From: Aliiroseovarius salicola
GTDB lineage: Bacteria > Pseudomonadota > Alphaproteobacteria > Rhodobacterales > Rhodobacteraceae
Length of the DNA: 64,000 nucleotides
Direction: 5' to 3'
Assembly: GCF_027891095.1 (NCBI RefSeq)
Contig: NZ_JAQIIO010000003.1
Coordinates: 310,001-374,000, forward strand
How positions within the stretch are numbered: position 1 is the first letter of the stretch; the number at the start of each line of letters is the position of its first letter. The notes beneath the pieces are model-generated. The model made no database searches. It saw only the letters and a list, made by a program, of their open reading frames with translations, and was not told the DNA's origin. The translations under genes were made by a program, and so were the position numbers. This document shows, in pieces, positions 44,602 through 53,575 of the stretch.

Positions 44602-47015
44602 TGGACCAGCCCTGCCTCTGCAAGAAGGCGTTGGGTTTCAGCGCGCAGCAATGCCTCTTGCCCGGCCCCCTCAACCGGCACGCGCCCCACTTCGAGAAAC
44701 AAAGGGGCCGCAAAAGGGGTCACACGATCGGTGCTGCAATGGTCTATCTTGCCACGGCTTTGTGCCAGCATCTCTTCGATCCGCCCAAAATCAATCAATC
44801 CGCGCATCGCCTCTTCTTTGGTCAGGGTCAAAAGAAGGTGATCCGGGTCATATTTGCGCAGGGTGTCATAAAGAATGTCGGTGGAAAAGGTGGCCTGTCG
44901 CCCGGTTTTGCGCTGCCCGGGATGGTTGCGCGTGATCAACCCCGCGATGGTTGCCGCGTTCTTGAAACTCCGCTTCATCAAAGCGTTGTCTGCCAGCCAA
45001 CTGTCCAGTCCCTCGCGCAGCAGTCCAAGGTCAAGCAGGCTTGCCGGATCGGATACCGGTTCAAGAGACCAGATCAGTGTGGCGTAGTCGGTGGCAACAA
45101 ATCCCAGCGGACCTGCACCAAGATCCTCCATTTGCCGTGTCGCCAACAGCCCCAATGTCTGCTGAGCATTCTTTCCGGCAAACCCGTAAATACAGGTGTG
45201 TGCCCGACCGTCATGAGGGAAGCTTTCAATCAGAATTCGACCGGGGCGTGGCAATTGGCTCATCTCATTTTGCAAAGAGATCCAATCTCTTGTGTGGGCT
45301 GGAAGCGTGGAATGGTCGCCATTATGCAAGAGCGACAGAATGCGCTGGGATAGTTGCAGTGAGGTGGCAAATTTGGTGCCGGAAAATACCGCCAGACGGG
45401 GTTTGCGCCCGCGATCCCGGCTGACCTGAACAACCATTTCACGCAGGGTTTCAAACCGAACGATCTGCCCGCCCATCAGGAAAGTATCGCCGGGCACAAG
45501 AGAGGAGGCGAAGCTTTCCTCCACCTCTCCCAATGGTTTTCCTCCGCGTCCCCGCATCCGGACTTTTAATGTGTCGGTGTCGATGATCGTGCCCAGGTTC
45601 ATGCGGATGAGCTGGGTCAGACGCGGATCACGCAGGTGCCAGCGCCCGTCTGAATTCTGCTTCAGCCTCTGCCAGCGATCATAGCCTTTCAGCGCATAGC
45701 CTCCGGTCGCCACAAAATCGAGGCATGCATCGAACTCTGCCCGGGTGAGCATTGCATAGGCACCCGCACTGGTCACTTCGGCAAACAGTCTGTCAGCATC
45801 AAACGGGGCAGAGCAGGCCGTGATCAGGATGTGCTGGCACAACACGTCGCGCGGGCCGGGGCCGCGCGGTTCACCATCCAGATCGTGATCCAATACGGCT
45901 TGGATGGCGGCCTGGCATTCAATGACTTCCCAGCGATTCGCGGGTAAAATCAAAGCCTTGGACGGGGTGTTATACTGATGCCCTGCGCGTCCGATCCGCT
46001 GCACGAGGCGTTTGACATTTTTTGGCGCCCCCACCTGAATGACCAGATCCACATCCCCCCAATCCAAACCAAGATCCAGCGATCCGGTGCAGACCACGGC
46101 ACGCAAGTTCCCCGCCACCATTGCGGCCTCGACCTTTTCACGCTGGGCGCGGTCAAGGGAACCGTGGTGAATGCCAATGGGCAGCGCGTCAATGTTGGTA
46201 AGCCACAGATCATGGAAAAAGATCTCAGCCTGAGCGCGGGTGTTGTGGAAAATCAGCGTGGTTTTATGAGCTTTCACCGCCTCCAGAACCTCGGGGATCG
46301 CATAGCGCCCGCCGCCGCCCGACCAAGGGGGTGGTGTGTCAGTGGTAAGCATTTTGATCTGCGGGTCGGGTCCGGGATCTGCCGCCAAAATCTCACAGGT
46401 TGCAGGATGCGGGGCCAGATAGCGCGCGAGAGCTGGCGGATCATCTACCGTGGCGGACAGCCCAACACGGGTCATGTCTGGGCACATGGCCTGCAGTCGG
46501 GTGAGAAGCAGCATCAACTGGTCGCCACGTTTGCTTTCAGCAAGCGCATGCAGTTCGTCCACAACCACCCGTTTGAGACCAAGAAACACACGCGGCGCGT
46601 CTTCATAGGACAACAGCAGGGCAAGGCTCTCCGGCGTGGTCAGAAGGATATGCGGCGGGTCTGCCCGCTGCGCTTTCTTTCGAGTCTGTGACGTGTCACC
46701 GGATCGGTCATCCACGCGGATCGGCAGGCCCATCTCAGCAATCGGCCGGGTGAGGTTGCGGCGCATGTCAGCGGCAAGCGCCTTTAGGGGGGATATGTAG
46801 AGAGTGTGCAGGCCCTCGCGCGGTTTCAGTGTCAGACCAACCAGAGACGGTAGAAATCCTGCAAGTGTTTTACCCCCTCCCGTGGGTGCGATCAGAAGGC
46901 TTGCGGATCGATCCGCGCGGTCCAGCATTGCCATTTGATGCGGGTGGGGGGCCCAGCCGCGCGACGTAAACCAGTCGGCAAAGACAGGGGGCAATGAGAG
47001 AGGCGCACGGGTCAT
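44598..47015 (-). CDS. Ligase-associated DNA repair helicase, Lhr type
   Basis: 805 residues. Superfamily 2 helicase: Walker A PTGGGKTLAGF at about 40-50, VVVDELHALAESKRGDQ (motif II, DELH), GLSATVDDP (motif III), VCTGSLDLGLDWGDVDLVIQVGAPK and QRIGRAGHQ (motif VI), then an Lhr-type DUF4145-like C-terminal region. TIGR04121-like. It opens duplex DNA in a repair pathway. No ribosome binding site is visible before the ATG. Overlaps pdeM. Confidence 0.95.
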   Translation of the reverse strand: MTRAPLSLPPVFADWFTSRGWAPHPHQMAMLDRADRSASLLIAPTGGGKTLAGFLPSLVGLTLKPREGLHTLYISPLKALAADMRRNLTRPIAEMGLPIRVDDRSGDTSQTRKKAQRADPPHILLTTPESLALLLSYEDAPRVFLGLKRVVVDELHALAESKRGDQLMLLLTRLQAMCPDMTRVGLSATVDDPPALARYLAPHPATCEILAADPGPDPQIKMLTTDTPPPWSGGGGRYAIPEVLEAVKAHKTTLIFHNTRAQAEIFFHDLWLTNIDALPIGIHHGSLDRAQREKVEAAMVAGNLRAVVCTGSLDLGLDWGDVDLVIQVGAPKNVKRLVQRIGRAGHQYNTPSKALILPANRWEVIECQAAIQAVLDHDLDGEPRGPGPRDVLCQHILITACSAPFDADRLFAEVTSAGAYAMLTRAEFDACLDFVATGGYALKGYDRWQRLKQNSDGRWHLRDPRLTQLIRMNLGTIIDTDTLKVRMRGRGGKPLGEVEESFASSLVPGDTFLMGGQIVRFETLREMVVQVSRDRGRKPRLAVFSGTKFATSLQLSQRILSLLHNGDHSTLPAHTRDWISLQNEMSQLPRPGRILIESFPHDGRAHTCIYGFAGKNAQQTLGLLATRQMEDLGAGPLGFVATDYATLIWSLEPVSDPASLLDLGLLREGLDSWLADNALMKRSFKNAATIAGLITRNHPGQRKTGRQATFSTDILYDTLRKYDPDHLLLTLTKEEAMRGLIDFGRIEEMLAQSRGKIDHCSTDRVTPFAAPLFLEVGRVPVEGAGQEALLRAETQRLLAEAGLVQ

Positions 47016-47219
47016 ACCCGGAGGATAAGGAGAGGATGGAAAAAGCGCCAGTGGGATGACGGGGAGGTGCGTACTAGGATCTCTCGAACTCCGAACCAGA
47101 AAGATTGAATTTAATTCCCCACTCTATTGAACCGGTAACATCCTGTCTAAGTTGCTGGCCGTACTGTTTTTTTGCTTCACCAGCTGCACAAGCCGAATTG
47201 CATCACCGGTAAAATAAAT

Positions 47220-47246
47220 CGGCAGGCGCGAGTGTCGCACCTGCCG
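47220..47246. terminator. Terminator beside the 105-residue protein gene
   Basis: CGGCAGGCGCG / CGCACCTGCCG with one mismatch and a five-base loop, T-rich on both sides. Likely terminates the small minus-strand gene at 47283. Confidence 0.75.
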
Positions 47247-47282
47247 GTTTTGTTTGATCCCGCCTCATTTAAAAAGGCTGCA

Positions 47283-47600
47283 TTATCTCCGCAGCGTGTC
47301 ACGGCGTTCCCGACGGTGACCACGCTCGGGGCGGTCGTCAGAGGCAACGCCAACCAAAGTCGCTGTTGGGGCTTCGGTAAAGATCGCTGCTCCTCCGGCA
47401 CAATTGCTCTGCATCATCATAAGGATATCTCCAAAGTCATCGCGATCAGCGATCTGTTTCAGGACATGGGATGGGGCGTTGTGAAGATTACAAAGATTAT
47501 ACGTCGTGCCGGATGCGGCCGAAGCTGACGTTGAAAACCCTGCAACTGCTATCATCAGAGCGGTGGCAGGAAGGGTGAGTTTGATCGATTTGGTGAGCAT
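47283..47600 (-). CDS. Small secreted protein
   Basis: 105 residues. Start 47600 has AGGAGTG upstream. Signal peptide of about 25 residues ending in ASA, then a short mature part with two cysteines (NLCNLHNAP and SNCAGGA) and a strongly basic C-terminus with RPERGHRRERR. Probably periplasmic or secreted. No family recognised. It has a very long upstream region and a strong terminator. Confidence 0.7.
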   Translation of the reverse strand: MLTKSIKLTLPATALMIAVAGFSTSASAASGTTYNLCNLHNAPSHVLKQIADRDDFGDILMMMQSNCAGGAAIFTEAPTATLVGVASDDRPERGHRRERRDTLRR

Positions 47601-48383
47601 TTGTTGCACTCCTAGGTGAAGTTGGCTAATTTCCAACTTGTCGGTTTTGATGTTGCTCCTGCGAAATTCCGCTTCGCCGAGCATCGAAACTGGCTGTTGG
47701 GGTGTTTCCTTGGATGTGGAGGCGCCCCTTTTCTTTGGCCATTTGGTCCTTGGCGTTTCGTCTACATTTGCCTGACCGTAGAACCAGTTTAGCCCCGTGT
47801 GGTTGCCGAAAAACAGATGGGCACGCCTGATGTCGCGGCTTGGTGAAAGGGGTGTGAGCGGACGGGTTTTTCACCCTTTTCGGGTGACAAATTTGGTGGA
47901 GTTGGTTTCGGAAATTCCCAATTCGGCTCACACAAAAGCGTGGAAACTGTGTGCTTGATGTTACCTTGCTTCGGAGAACTGGAGTTTCCAGACGAAGATC
48001 GGAGCAGTGTCGCGCGAAATAGCGTGTTCTCAAAGCTTTGCTATAAGGTATTTCGTTTCTTAATTTTTTGCATGTGTCCGGTCTGAAGGCAGGCAATATG
48101 AGTAGGGACCTATTGCACGCAGACCTGAGATGTCAGGTAAACCGGTGCAAATCACCAAGCTGATAGGATGCAGATAACGCTGTTCACCTGAAATGTGAGA
48201 AATCTTCTGTCGCCTGTTGTTGCCCGGCTGGAAAATGAAACAATTCAGGAAATCTAATGTATTTTTTGGCGCACTGCAGCCCGCAAACAGGTCAAAAGCA
48301 GGTGGAATCGCTCGGTTAGGAGTAGGGGGCGGTGCGGCGCAAATCCGCCCCGCCCAGTACTGTGTATTTTTCCGAACGTTCGC
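47601..48383. other. 783-bp region without a supported gene
   Basis: Between the small secreted-protein gene and the AAA ATPase gene, both on minus. An open frame at 47626-48096 has no motif and odd composition. Visible structure: a short hairpin TCACCC/GGGTGA (47871-47887) and the terminator-like stem at 48327-48355. It likely holds the promoter and leader of the secreted-protein gene, possibly an untranslated RNA. Confidence 0.6.
48327..48355 (-). terminator. Hairpin after the AAA ATPase gene
   Basis: GGGCGG-T-GCGG / CCGC-C-CCGCCC with a 7-base loop. Strong GC stem without a T run on the minus strand. Confidence 0.6.
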
Positions 48384-49697
48384 TTAGTGGACGATTTCTT
48401 TTTCGGTGACGAACATGTTTTCCCATGCCCGGTCGATCAGATCTGGTGTCATTTGATAGGGGATGCCCTCAAATTCACAAATCGAAATCATCTGGTCGAT
48501 CAGGAAAATCGGCTGATAGTTGGCGTAGATATTATCGATCAGCGGGTATTTCTTTTTAAGAAGATAGACCAGGGCCTCTTCATTCAGCGGCATCTTCTTC
48601 TTACGCGCCACCATGGCAAAGATCTTCAGGAACCCTTCCTGATCGGGTCCGTCGATGATGATCTTGTAGAAAATCCGGCGCAGAGCCGCCTTATCGAAGA
48701 TTTTGTTTGGGTGGAAGTTGGTCGAAAAGATGACCAGTGTGTCGAAAGGCACCTCGAATTTTTCACCCGATTGCAGGGCCAGAATGTCCTTGTTCTCTTC
48801 TAGCGGCACAATCCAGCGGTTGATCAATGCCTGGGGCGGTTCAGATTGGCGACCAAGGTCGTCGACGATAAATACGCCGCCCGAGGATTTGAGCTGAAGA
48901 GGTGCGGTATAGGTGCGCGCAGTTGGATTGTATTTCAGATCCAGCATGTCGAGGGTCAGTTCCCCCCCGGTGATCACTGTGGGGCGATCACACAATACAT
49001 AACGGCGATCAAATTTGGCGGTCGACCGGCGCAGACTGGTAGAATCATCCAGGTGGTCCTCGGCCGCGGTGTGTACAATCGGGTCGTAGACAGTGATGAT
49101 CTGACCCGAATAAACAATTGCGCGCGGCACATAGATCTTGTCGCCAAGCGCGTCGCGGATGCCATTTGAAATCGACGATTTACCGTTGCCGGGCGGTCCG
49201 TACATCAGGATCGAGCGACCAGATCCGACCGCAGGTCCCAATTGGTCGAGCAGGTTCGGTGGCAAGATCAGATGCCCCATGGCCCCGGTCAACTGCTCGC
49301 GCGACATCTGGATATTCCGGATCGACTGGCGTTTCACCTGTTTGGCGTAAACTTCCATCGGCACGGGCATTGCCCCGTAATATTCCGACTGGGCAAGGGC
49401 ATCGAGCGCACGGGCTTTGCCCGCGTCCGAAAGGCGATAGCCCATTTCCGAACTTTTGGCGCCTGCGTGCATTGTACCCATGGCCTCGACCAGAGCCTGT
49501 TCACGGCACAGGTCAATCAGGTCCTGAACCACGCGACCGGGAACCGCCAAAGCAGCTTCCAGATCGGTCACGCGCTCCAAATTTGTGCGGAACATGGTCT
49601 TGAGCATGATGTCCCGCATCATCACCATTGTCAGCCCGGTGTCTTCCAGCGCCCTTAGTGCCGGTGGTGCAATCAGATCAGTTGTCTGGATGTTCAT
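48384..49697 (-). CDS. AAA-family ATPase at the tad locus
   Basis: 437 residues. An N-terminal helical domain (1-140) precedes an AAA module with Walker A GPPGNGKSS (167-175), Walker B GGVFIVDDLGR and the sensor FSTNFHP. No signal or membrane helix. The start at 49697 is preceded by GAGGAC; further open sequence upstream is not similar to anything. I recall ATPases of this kind (annotated as having chaperone activity) next to tad loci, but no function is established. Divergent from the GT-C-like gene. Confidence 0.85.
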   Translation of the reverse strand: MNIQTTDLIAPPALRALEDTGLTMVMMRDIMLKTMFRTNLERVTDLEAALAVPGRVVQDLIDLCREQALVEAMGTMHAGAKSSEMGYRLSDAGKARALDALAQSEYYGAMPVPMEVYAKQVKRQSIRNIQMSREQLTGAMGHLILPPNLLDQLGPAVGSGRSILMYGPPGNGKSSISNGIRDALGDKIYVPRAIVYSGQIITVYDPIVHTAAEDHLDDSTSLRRSTAKFDRRYVLCDRPTVITGGELTLDMLDLKYNPTARTYTAPLQLKSSGGVFIVDDLGRQSEPPQALINRWIVPLEENKDILALQSGEKFEVPFDTLVIFSTNFHPNKIFDKAALRRIFYKIIIDGPDQEGFLKIFAMVARKKKMPLNEEALVYLLKKKYPLIDNIYANYQPIFLIDQMISICEFEGIPYQMTPDLIDRAWENMFVTEKEIVH

Positions 49698-49822
49698 TCC
49701 TATGTCCTCACCCAAAACTTGCGATTCTCGCCAATTCCAGCCAGAACTATGGCCAAAATGACAACGAAACTGGCCCGAACACGGACCCATACCTAGTTTC
49801 GTAAACAATGAAGAGGGCAGGC

Positions 49823-51466
49823 ATGAGCAAAGAAAATGGCATCATTTTGGCAGGGGTGCAGCTTGTGCTGTTTATTCTGCTTGCTGGCGCGCTCGTCGCC
49901 AAAGGCGGATTGTACATTAAACAGCATGAAGGTGACACGTTGCACCTGCTTCAAATCCTGATGAGGATGGGCGAAGGACAGCTGCCGCATCTCGATTTTG
50001 TCACCCCGATCGGTATTCTGGCGTTCTTGCCGATTGTTGCTTTCACAAATGTGGGGTTTGACGTGGGATTGGCATTTATTTCCGGCCAAATCCTTGTCGC
50101 GGCAATTTTCCTACCGGCGATCTGGTATGTTTCGATAACCCGCCTGACGGGCCCCTGGCGCTACTTTTTCATGGTAGCCATGATGATCATGTGTCTTGGC
50201 CTTATCCACGGTGAAACCAAAACGGCGCTCTCTGTGTCGATGCATTACAACCGATGGGCCTGGGCTGCGGCCTTCCTTGCGATTGTCACGGCCGTGTTGC
50301 CCAAACGAACCGGGCAGGGGGAATTGGCCGATGGGATGATCGTCGGGCTGGGCTTTGCGGCAATGGCGATGATCAAAGTCACGTATTTTGCAGCTTTCCT
50401 GCCCGCAGTTCTGGTGGCGCTGTTCACCCGTGGAGCAGGGAAAACAGTGCTTTGGGCGCTGATCGTGGGTCTCGTTGCCGTTGGGGCGATGACTGCCTAT
50501 GTCGGCACCCCGAAATTCTGGCTCTTCTATCTGGCGGATCTTCTGAACGTCTCTGGCAGCTCGGTACGACCTCACCCGGGCCGGTCCTTCAGCGAAGTGG
50601 TGAGTTCGCCAATCTATCTGCCCAATACGATGCTGGGACTGGCCGGTGTGATCCTGTTGCGACAGGCGGGGCGGATGCGCGAGGGGTTGGTGTTGTTGCT
50701 GCTTCTGCCCGGTTTCTTCTATGTGACCTATCAGAATTTCGGCAATGATCCGCAATGGACCGGTCTTCTGGCGATCCTTCTGATCATGCTGGTGCCGGAT
50801 CGGCCCGTCTATAACGGGGTCGGTTGGGATGTCAGCCGGGGTCTGGTGATCACCGCGTCATGTGCTTTTGTGCTGGCCGCCCCATCGTTTTTCAATATTG
50901 CGCAAAGCCCGTTTCGTCACCTCGTCACCAAACCCGAAGACTATGTTCCGCTGTTGCAGGGGGTTGAAGGATTTGAGGACCTTCAGGCCTTTGATGTGCG
51001 CGCGCACCGGTTGGATGCAAAGCGCGCGCTGGATGGGCCTGATACAGTGTTCGCTGCTTACCACGACCCGGAAGCGCGGGAAAATGGCGAGGTGACATTC
51101 CAAGGGGAAGCACTGCCTTGGTGTTCACTGGAGCTGGGAATGGTCGCCTGGTTCCGAACCGTATCGGATGATCTGGTGGCCACCGGGCTTGTCGAGGGCA
51201 AGTCGCTCTTCGTGGCGGACCTCCTGCCCAGTTACTGGATGTATGGCGCAGGGGAACCGGTACCCGGTGGGTCACCTTGGTATTATGGTGGTCTGAAGGG
51301 GATCAAAAATGCTGATCTTCTGCTGGTGCCGCTCTGCCCGCTGTCGTTGGATGTGCGCAAGACGATTTTGGATGAAGTCAGTGAAAAGAACTGGGTTTCG
51401 GGTGTGCGCGAGGTGCGACGGACCCCGGAATATATCCTCTACAGATTGCCCGCAGATGCCGAATAA
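49823..51466 (+). CDS. Polytopic membrane protein, GT-C-like
   Basis: 547 residues, about ten membrane helices in the first 370 residues and a soluble C-terminal part. The early loop LPHLDFVTPIG follows the pattern of GT-C glycosyltransferases (xPxxDFxxPxG), which use lipid-linked sugars on the periplasmic side. Start 49823 has AGAGGG upstream. The role is inferred: possibly glycosylation of pili or envelope. It is the only plus-strand gene in the tad region apart from the transglycosylase side. Confidence 0.7.
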   Translation: MSKENGIILAGVQLVLFILLAGALVAKGGLYIKQHEGDTLHLLQILMRMGEGQLPHLDFVTPIGILAFLPIVAFTNVGFDVGLAFISGQILVAAIFLPAIWYVSITRLTGPWRYFFMVAMMIMCLGLIHGETKTALSVSMHYNRWAWAAAFLAIVTAVLPKRTGQGELADGMIVGLGFAAMAMIKVTYFAAFLPAVLVALFTRGAGKTVLWALIVGLVAVGAMTAYVGTPKFWLFYLADLLNVSGSSVRPHPGRSFSEVVSSPIYLPNTMLGLAGVILLRQAGRMREGLVLLLLLPGFFYVTYQNFGNDPQWTGLLAILLIMLVPDRPVYNGVGWDVSRGLVITASCAFVLAAPSFFNIAQSPFRHLVTKPEDYVPLLQGVEGFEDLQAFDVRAHRLDAKRALDGPDTVFAAYHDPEARENGEVTFQGEALPWCSLELGMVAWFRTVSDDLVATGLVEGKSLFVADLLPSYWMYGAGEPVPGGSPWYYGGLKGIKNADLLLVPLCPLSLDVRKTILDEVSEKNWVSGVREVRRTPEYILYRLPADAE

Positions 51467-51483
51467 AGGATCATGAAAAATAA

Positions 51484-51508
51484 AACCCCGCCTTCTGGCG
51501 GGGTTTTT
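51484..51508. terminator. Terminator between GT-C-like gene and tadV
   Basis: Perfect stem ACCCCGCC / GGCGGGGT with a TTCT loop, flanked by A and T runs. Works in both directions. Confidence 0.9.
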
Positions 51509-51524
51509 CTTGTTCAGGTCGGGA

Positions 51525-52034
51525 TTATTGCCCGTAAAACACACCCGTTAAAAGGTATAGGATCAGGCTGGTGCCCAGACATAGACCCATCGGGAAATCC
51601 CGGCGTTCCCAACTGGACCAGTTTGGGGTCGCATTGCGGATGGCGGGAATAGCGCGGGCGATGCGATGCAGGGCAAAGCCAATCAGCAAAGACGCGCTGA
51701 ACAGCATGACATATGTAATGATATCCTGAAGCGCGATAAAGGGGGCCATGGCTGCGGCAAACTTGGCATCTCCAGCCCCCAAAGCGCCCGCCAGATTAAA
51801 GAGGAACCCCGCCGCGAGGATGACCACCAGATGCAGATAGCGCCACGGGTATTCAGCCAGCGGCAGGGCCACAAGCCCGACCACTGCGAAAACGAGAGTT
51901 AAGGCGACAACTGATTTGTTCGGGATTTTCATCCGGCTGAGGTCGCTCATCGCCGCCCAGATACAGATCGGGGTGACGAAGGGCAGAAACCAGAGTGCGG
52001 ATGAGGCGGTTTGGACCGTGGCCAGATCAGCCAT
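51525..52034 (-). CDS. tadV: Prepilin peptidase TadV/CpaA
   Basis: 169 residues, several membrane helices. A24-type aspartic peptidase: the first catalytic Asp is in AMSDLSRMKIPN and the second in GAGDAKF (about 85-91). It removes the leader of Flp pilins, whose three copies are at 62 kb. It is the last gene of the minus-strand tad series and starts inside the end of the TadD-like gene. Confidence 0.9.
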   Translation of the reverse strand: MADLATVQTASSALWFLPFVTPICIWAAMSDLSRMKIPNKSVVALTLVFAVVGLVALPLAEYPWRYLHLVVILAAGFLFNLAGALGAGDAKFAAAMAPFIALQDIITYVMLFSASLLIGFALHRIARAIPAIRNATPNWSSWERRDFPMGLCLGTSLILYLLTGVFYGQ

Positions 52035-52890
52035 TGCTCAGCTTGCTCTCCAACGCTTCCAGTGCCCGCACAGCGGTTTCGAAATGCTGCGGGTGGGTTT
52101 CAATTGCTTCCTGCAGGAGGCTTTTGCCAATGGTAACGTCGCCTTGTTTGATCGCGGACAGGGCCATTGTGTGCAGTAGCTGCGCACGTTCCACTTGTGT
52201 GGTCTGCACAATCGGCAGCTCATATTTGCGCTGTGCGGCACGGGACAGAACCAGGTTGTTCTTGATGGTGAACATCGAAGGATCATAGTTCAGCGCTTCA
52301 GAGAACAGGCGTTCGGCCCCTTTGTAATCGGCGCGAGTCAGTTTCGAATAGCCCCAGTTGTTCAGCACGCTGGAGGGTTTGGTCGACAGGCCCATGGCGG
52401 TTTCATAAAAGCTGTCGGCTTTCTTCCATTCCTTCTTGCTGTCGGCCACCATCGCCTCAAGACGATAGCGTTTATAGGTTTCATGGGTCGGGGGCACCTT
52501 GTCGAGCTCGATCTCAGCTGATCCCCAGTCGCCGGCACGGATCAAGGCATCGGCATAGGCCACGCGGTCCTCATTGGTGGCACCCGGCATCGAGACAACT
52601 TTTTTCCATACCGAAACCGCCTGCGATGGTTTCTTGGCCCGGATCAGCGATTTGGCCAGACCGCGCTGCAGGTCAATCCGGTCCGGTTGCGATTTTGCGG
52701 TGCGGCTGAAATAGGAGACTGCTTCGTTCGGATCCCCAACCGTCAGCATGATATCGCTGAGATTGCTCTCATCAATCACGTTCACATCACCCAGGGCGCG
52801 TTCCACATCTTCGGACTGGCCGGGTTTTTGACAGGCGGAAAGGGCCAGGGCACCGCCCAGACACAATGTCACAAGGAAAGAATGGCGCAT
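52027..52890 (-). CDS. tadD: TadD-like TPR lipoprotein
   Basis: 287 residues. Lipoprotein signal with lipobox LSAC (lipidated Cys at about 20), then TPR repeats (about 50-270). The pilotin-like TadD helps the outer-membrane secretin to assemble. The ATG at 52890 is chosen because the lipobox follows at the right distance; an upstream ATG at 52932 gives an unlikely longer N-terminus. Overlaps tadV by 8 bp. Confidence 0.86.
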   Translation of the reverse strand: MRHSFLVTLCLGGALALSACQKPGQSEDVERALGDVNVIDESNLSDIMLTVGDPNEAVSYFSRTAKSQPDRIDLQRGLAKSLIRAKKPSQAVSVWKKVVSMPGATNEDRVAYADALIRAGDWGSAEIELDKVPPTHETYKRYRLEAMVADSKKEWKKADSFYETAMGLSTKPSSVLNNWGYSKLTRADYKGAERLFSEALNYDPSMFTIKNNLVLSRAAQRKYELPIVQTTQVERAQLLHTMALSAIKQGDVTIGKSLLQEAIETHPQHFETAVRALEALESKLSNG

Positions 52891-52941
52891 GGTCTGCGTC
52901 CTCTGCTGCTCGTTTGCCCGCGCGTGGCCCATTTTTGGGCT

Positions 52942-53544
52942 CTAGAGTGTCGACAGAAGAAGGAAATCTCCTTGTCCCCGCCGCATCAGCGCGAAGTTGT
53001 TTTCATTTACTGGATCATAATCAGGGTTTTCCAATCTGGCGAGAGCCAGGCGCAAATTCTCGCGAATATCGGCAGATTGGCCACTATCCAGCCCAAAGGC
53101 GAGCCGGAAGACGCGCGCGGCCTCGGCCACTTCGCCTTTTTCCATCAAAACCACACCAAGATTGTTCCAGGCCGGAACAAACGTTTCATCCTTGCCCACC
53201 GCCTGCCGCAGCTGACGTTCTGCTTGCCCAAGGCGGCCCAGCTTCAGGTTCGCCGATCCAAGAGCTGAAAGCACGTCGACCGTGATCCCATGATCCGCAG
53301 CCGAGCGCAGATAGGCCTTCAATGCCAGCTCGTATTCGCCCGCTGACATCAGCCGGTGCCCGACAATCAATCCATCCACGCTTTCAGCCCCCCGAATGCC
53401 ACCGCTTGGCGCATAGGGGCTGTCAGGTTTCTGTGTAGGGCCAACGGTTTGGCCCTGGCATCCGGTGATCACCAATGCCAGGGCCAGAATTGTCATTTTT
53501 GGACGCAGATTGTGAGCCATCCGAAGAGGCAAAGAAGGCGGCAC
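52942..53544 (-). CDS. Second TadD-like TPR lipoprotein
   Basis: 200 residues from a GTG at 53544, which has AAAGGAA seven bases upstream; ATG 53520 is an alternative without a good site. Signal followed by lipobox ITGC, then TPR repeats (YELALKAYLRSA, LGRLGQAERQLRQA, AWNNLGVVLMEKGEVAEAARVF). Homologous in outline to the neighbouring TadD. Its 3' end stops about 50 bp before that gene and its 5' end overlaps tadC. Paralogous pilus-assembly lipoproteins in tandem are seen in several tad loci. Confidence 0.8.
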   Translation of the reverse strand: MPPSLPLRMAHNLRPKMTILALALVITGCQGQTVGPTQKPDSPYAPSGGIRGAESVDGLIVGHRLMSAGEYELALKAYLRSAADHGITVDVLSALGSANLKLGRLGQAERQLRQAVGKDETFVPAWNNLGVVLMEKGEVAEAARVFRLAFGLDSGQSADIRENLRLALARLENPDYDPVNENNFALMRRGQGDFLLLSTL

Positions 53545-53575
53545 TCTGAATTCCTTTACGCGCGGCCCGCTCCGT

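Noticed and set aside
47626-48096. Open frame of 156 residues on minus
   Set aside because: No motif, no signal peptide, Arg/His/Pro-rich composition unlike a real protein, and it overlaps the leader of the small secreted-protein gene.
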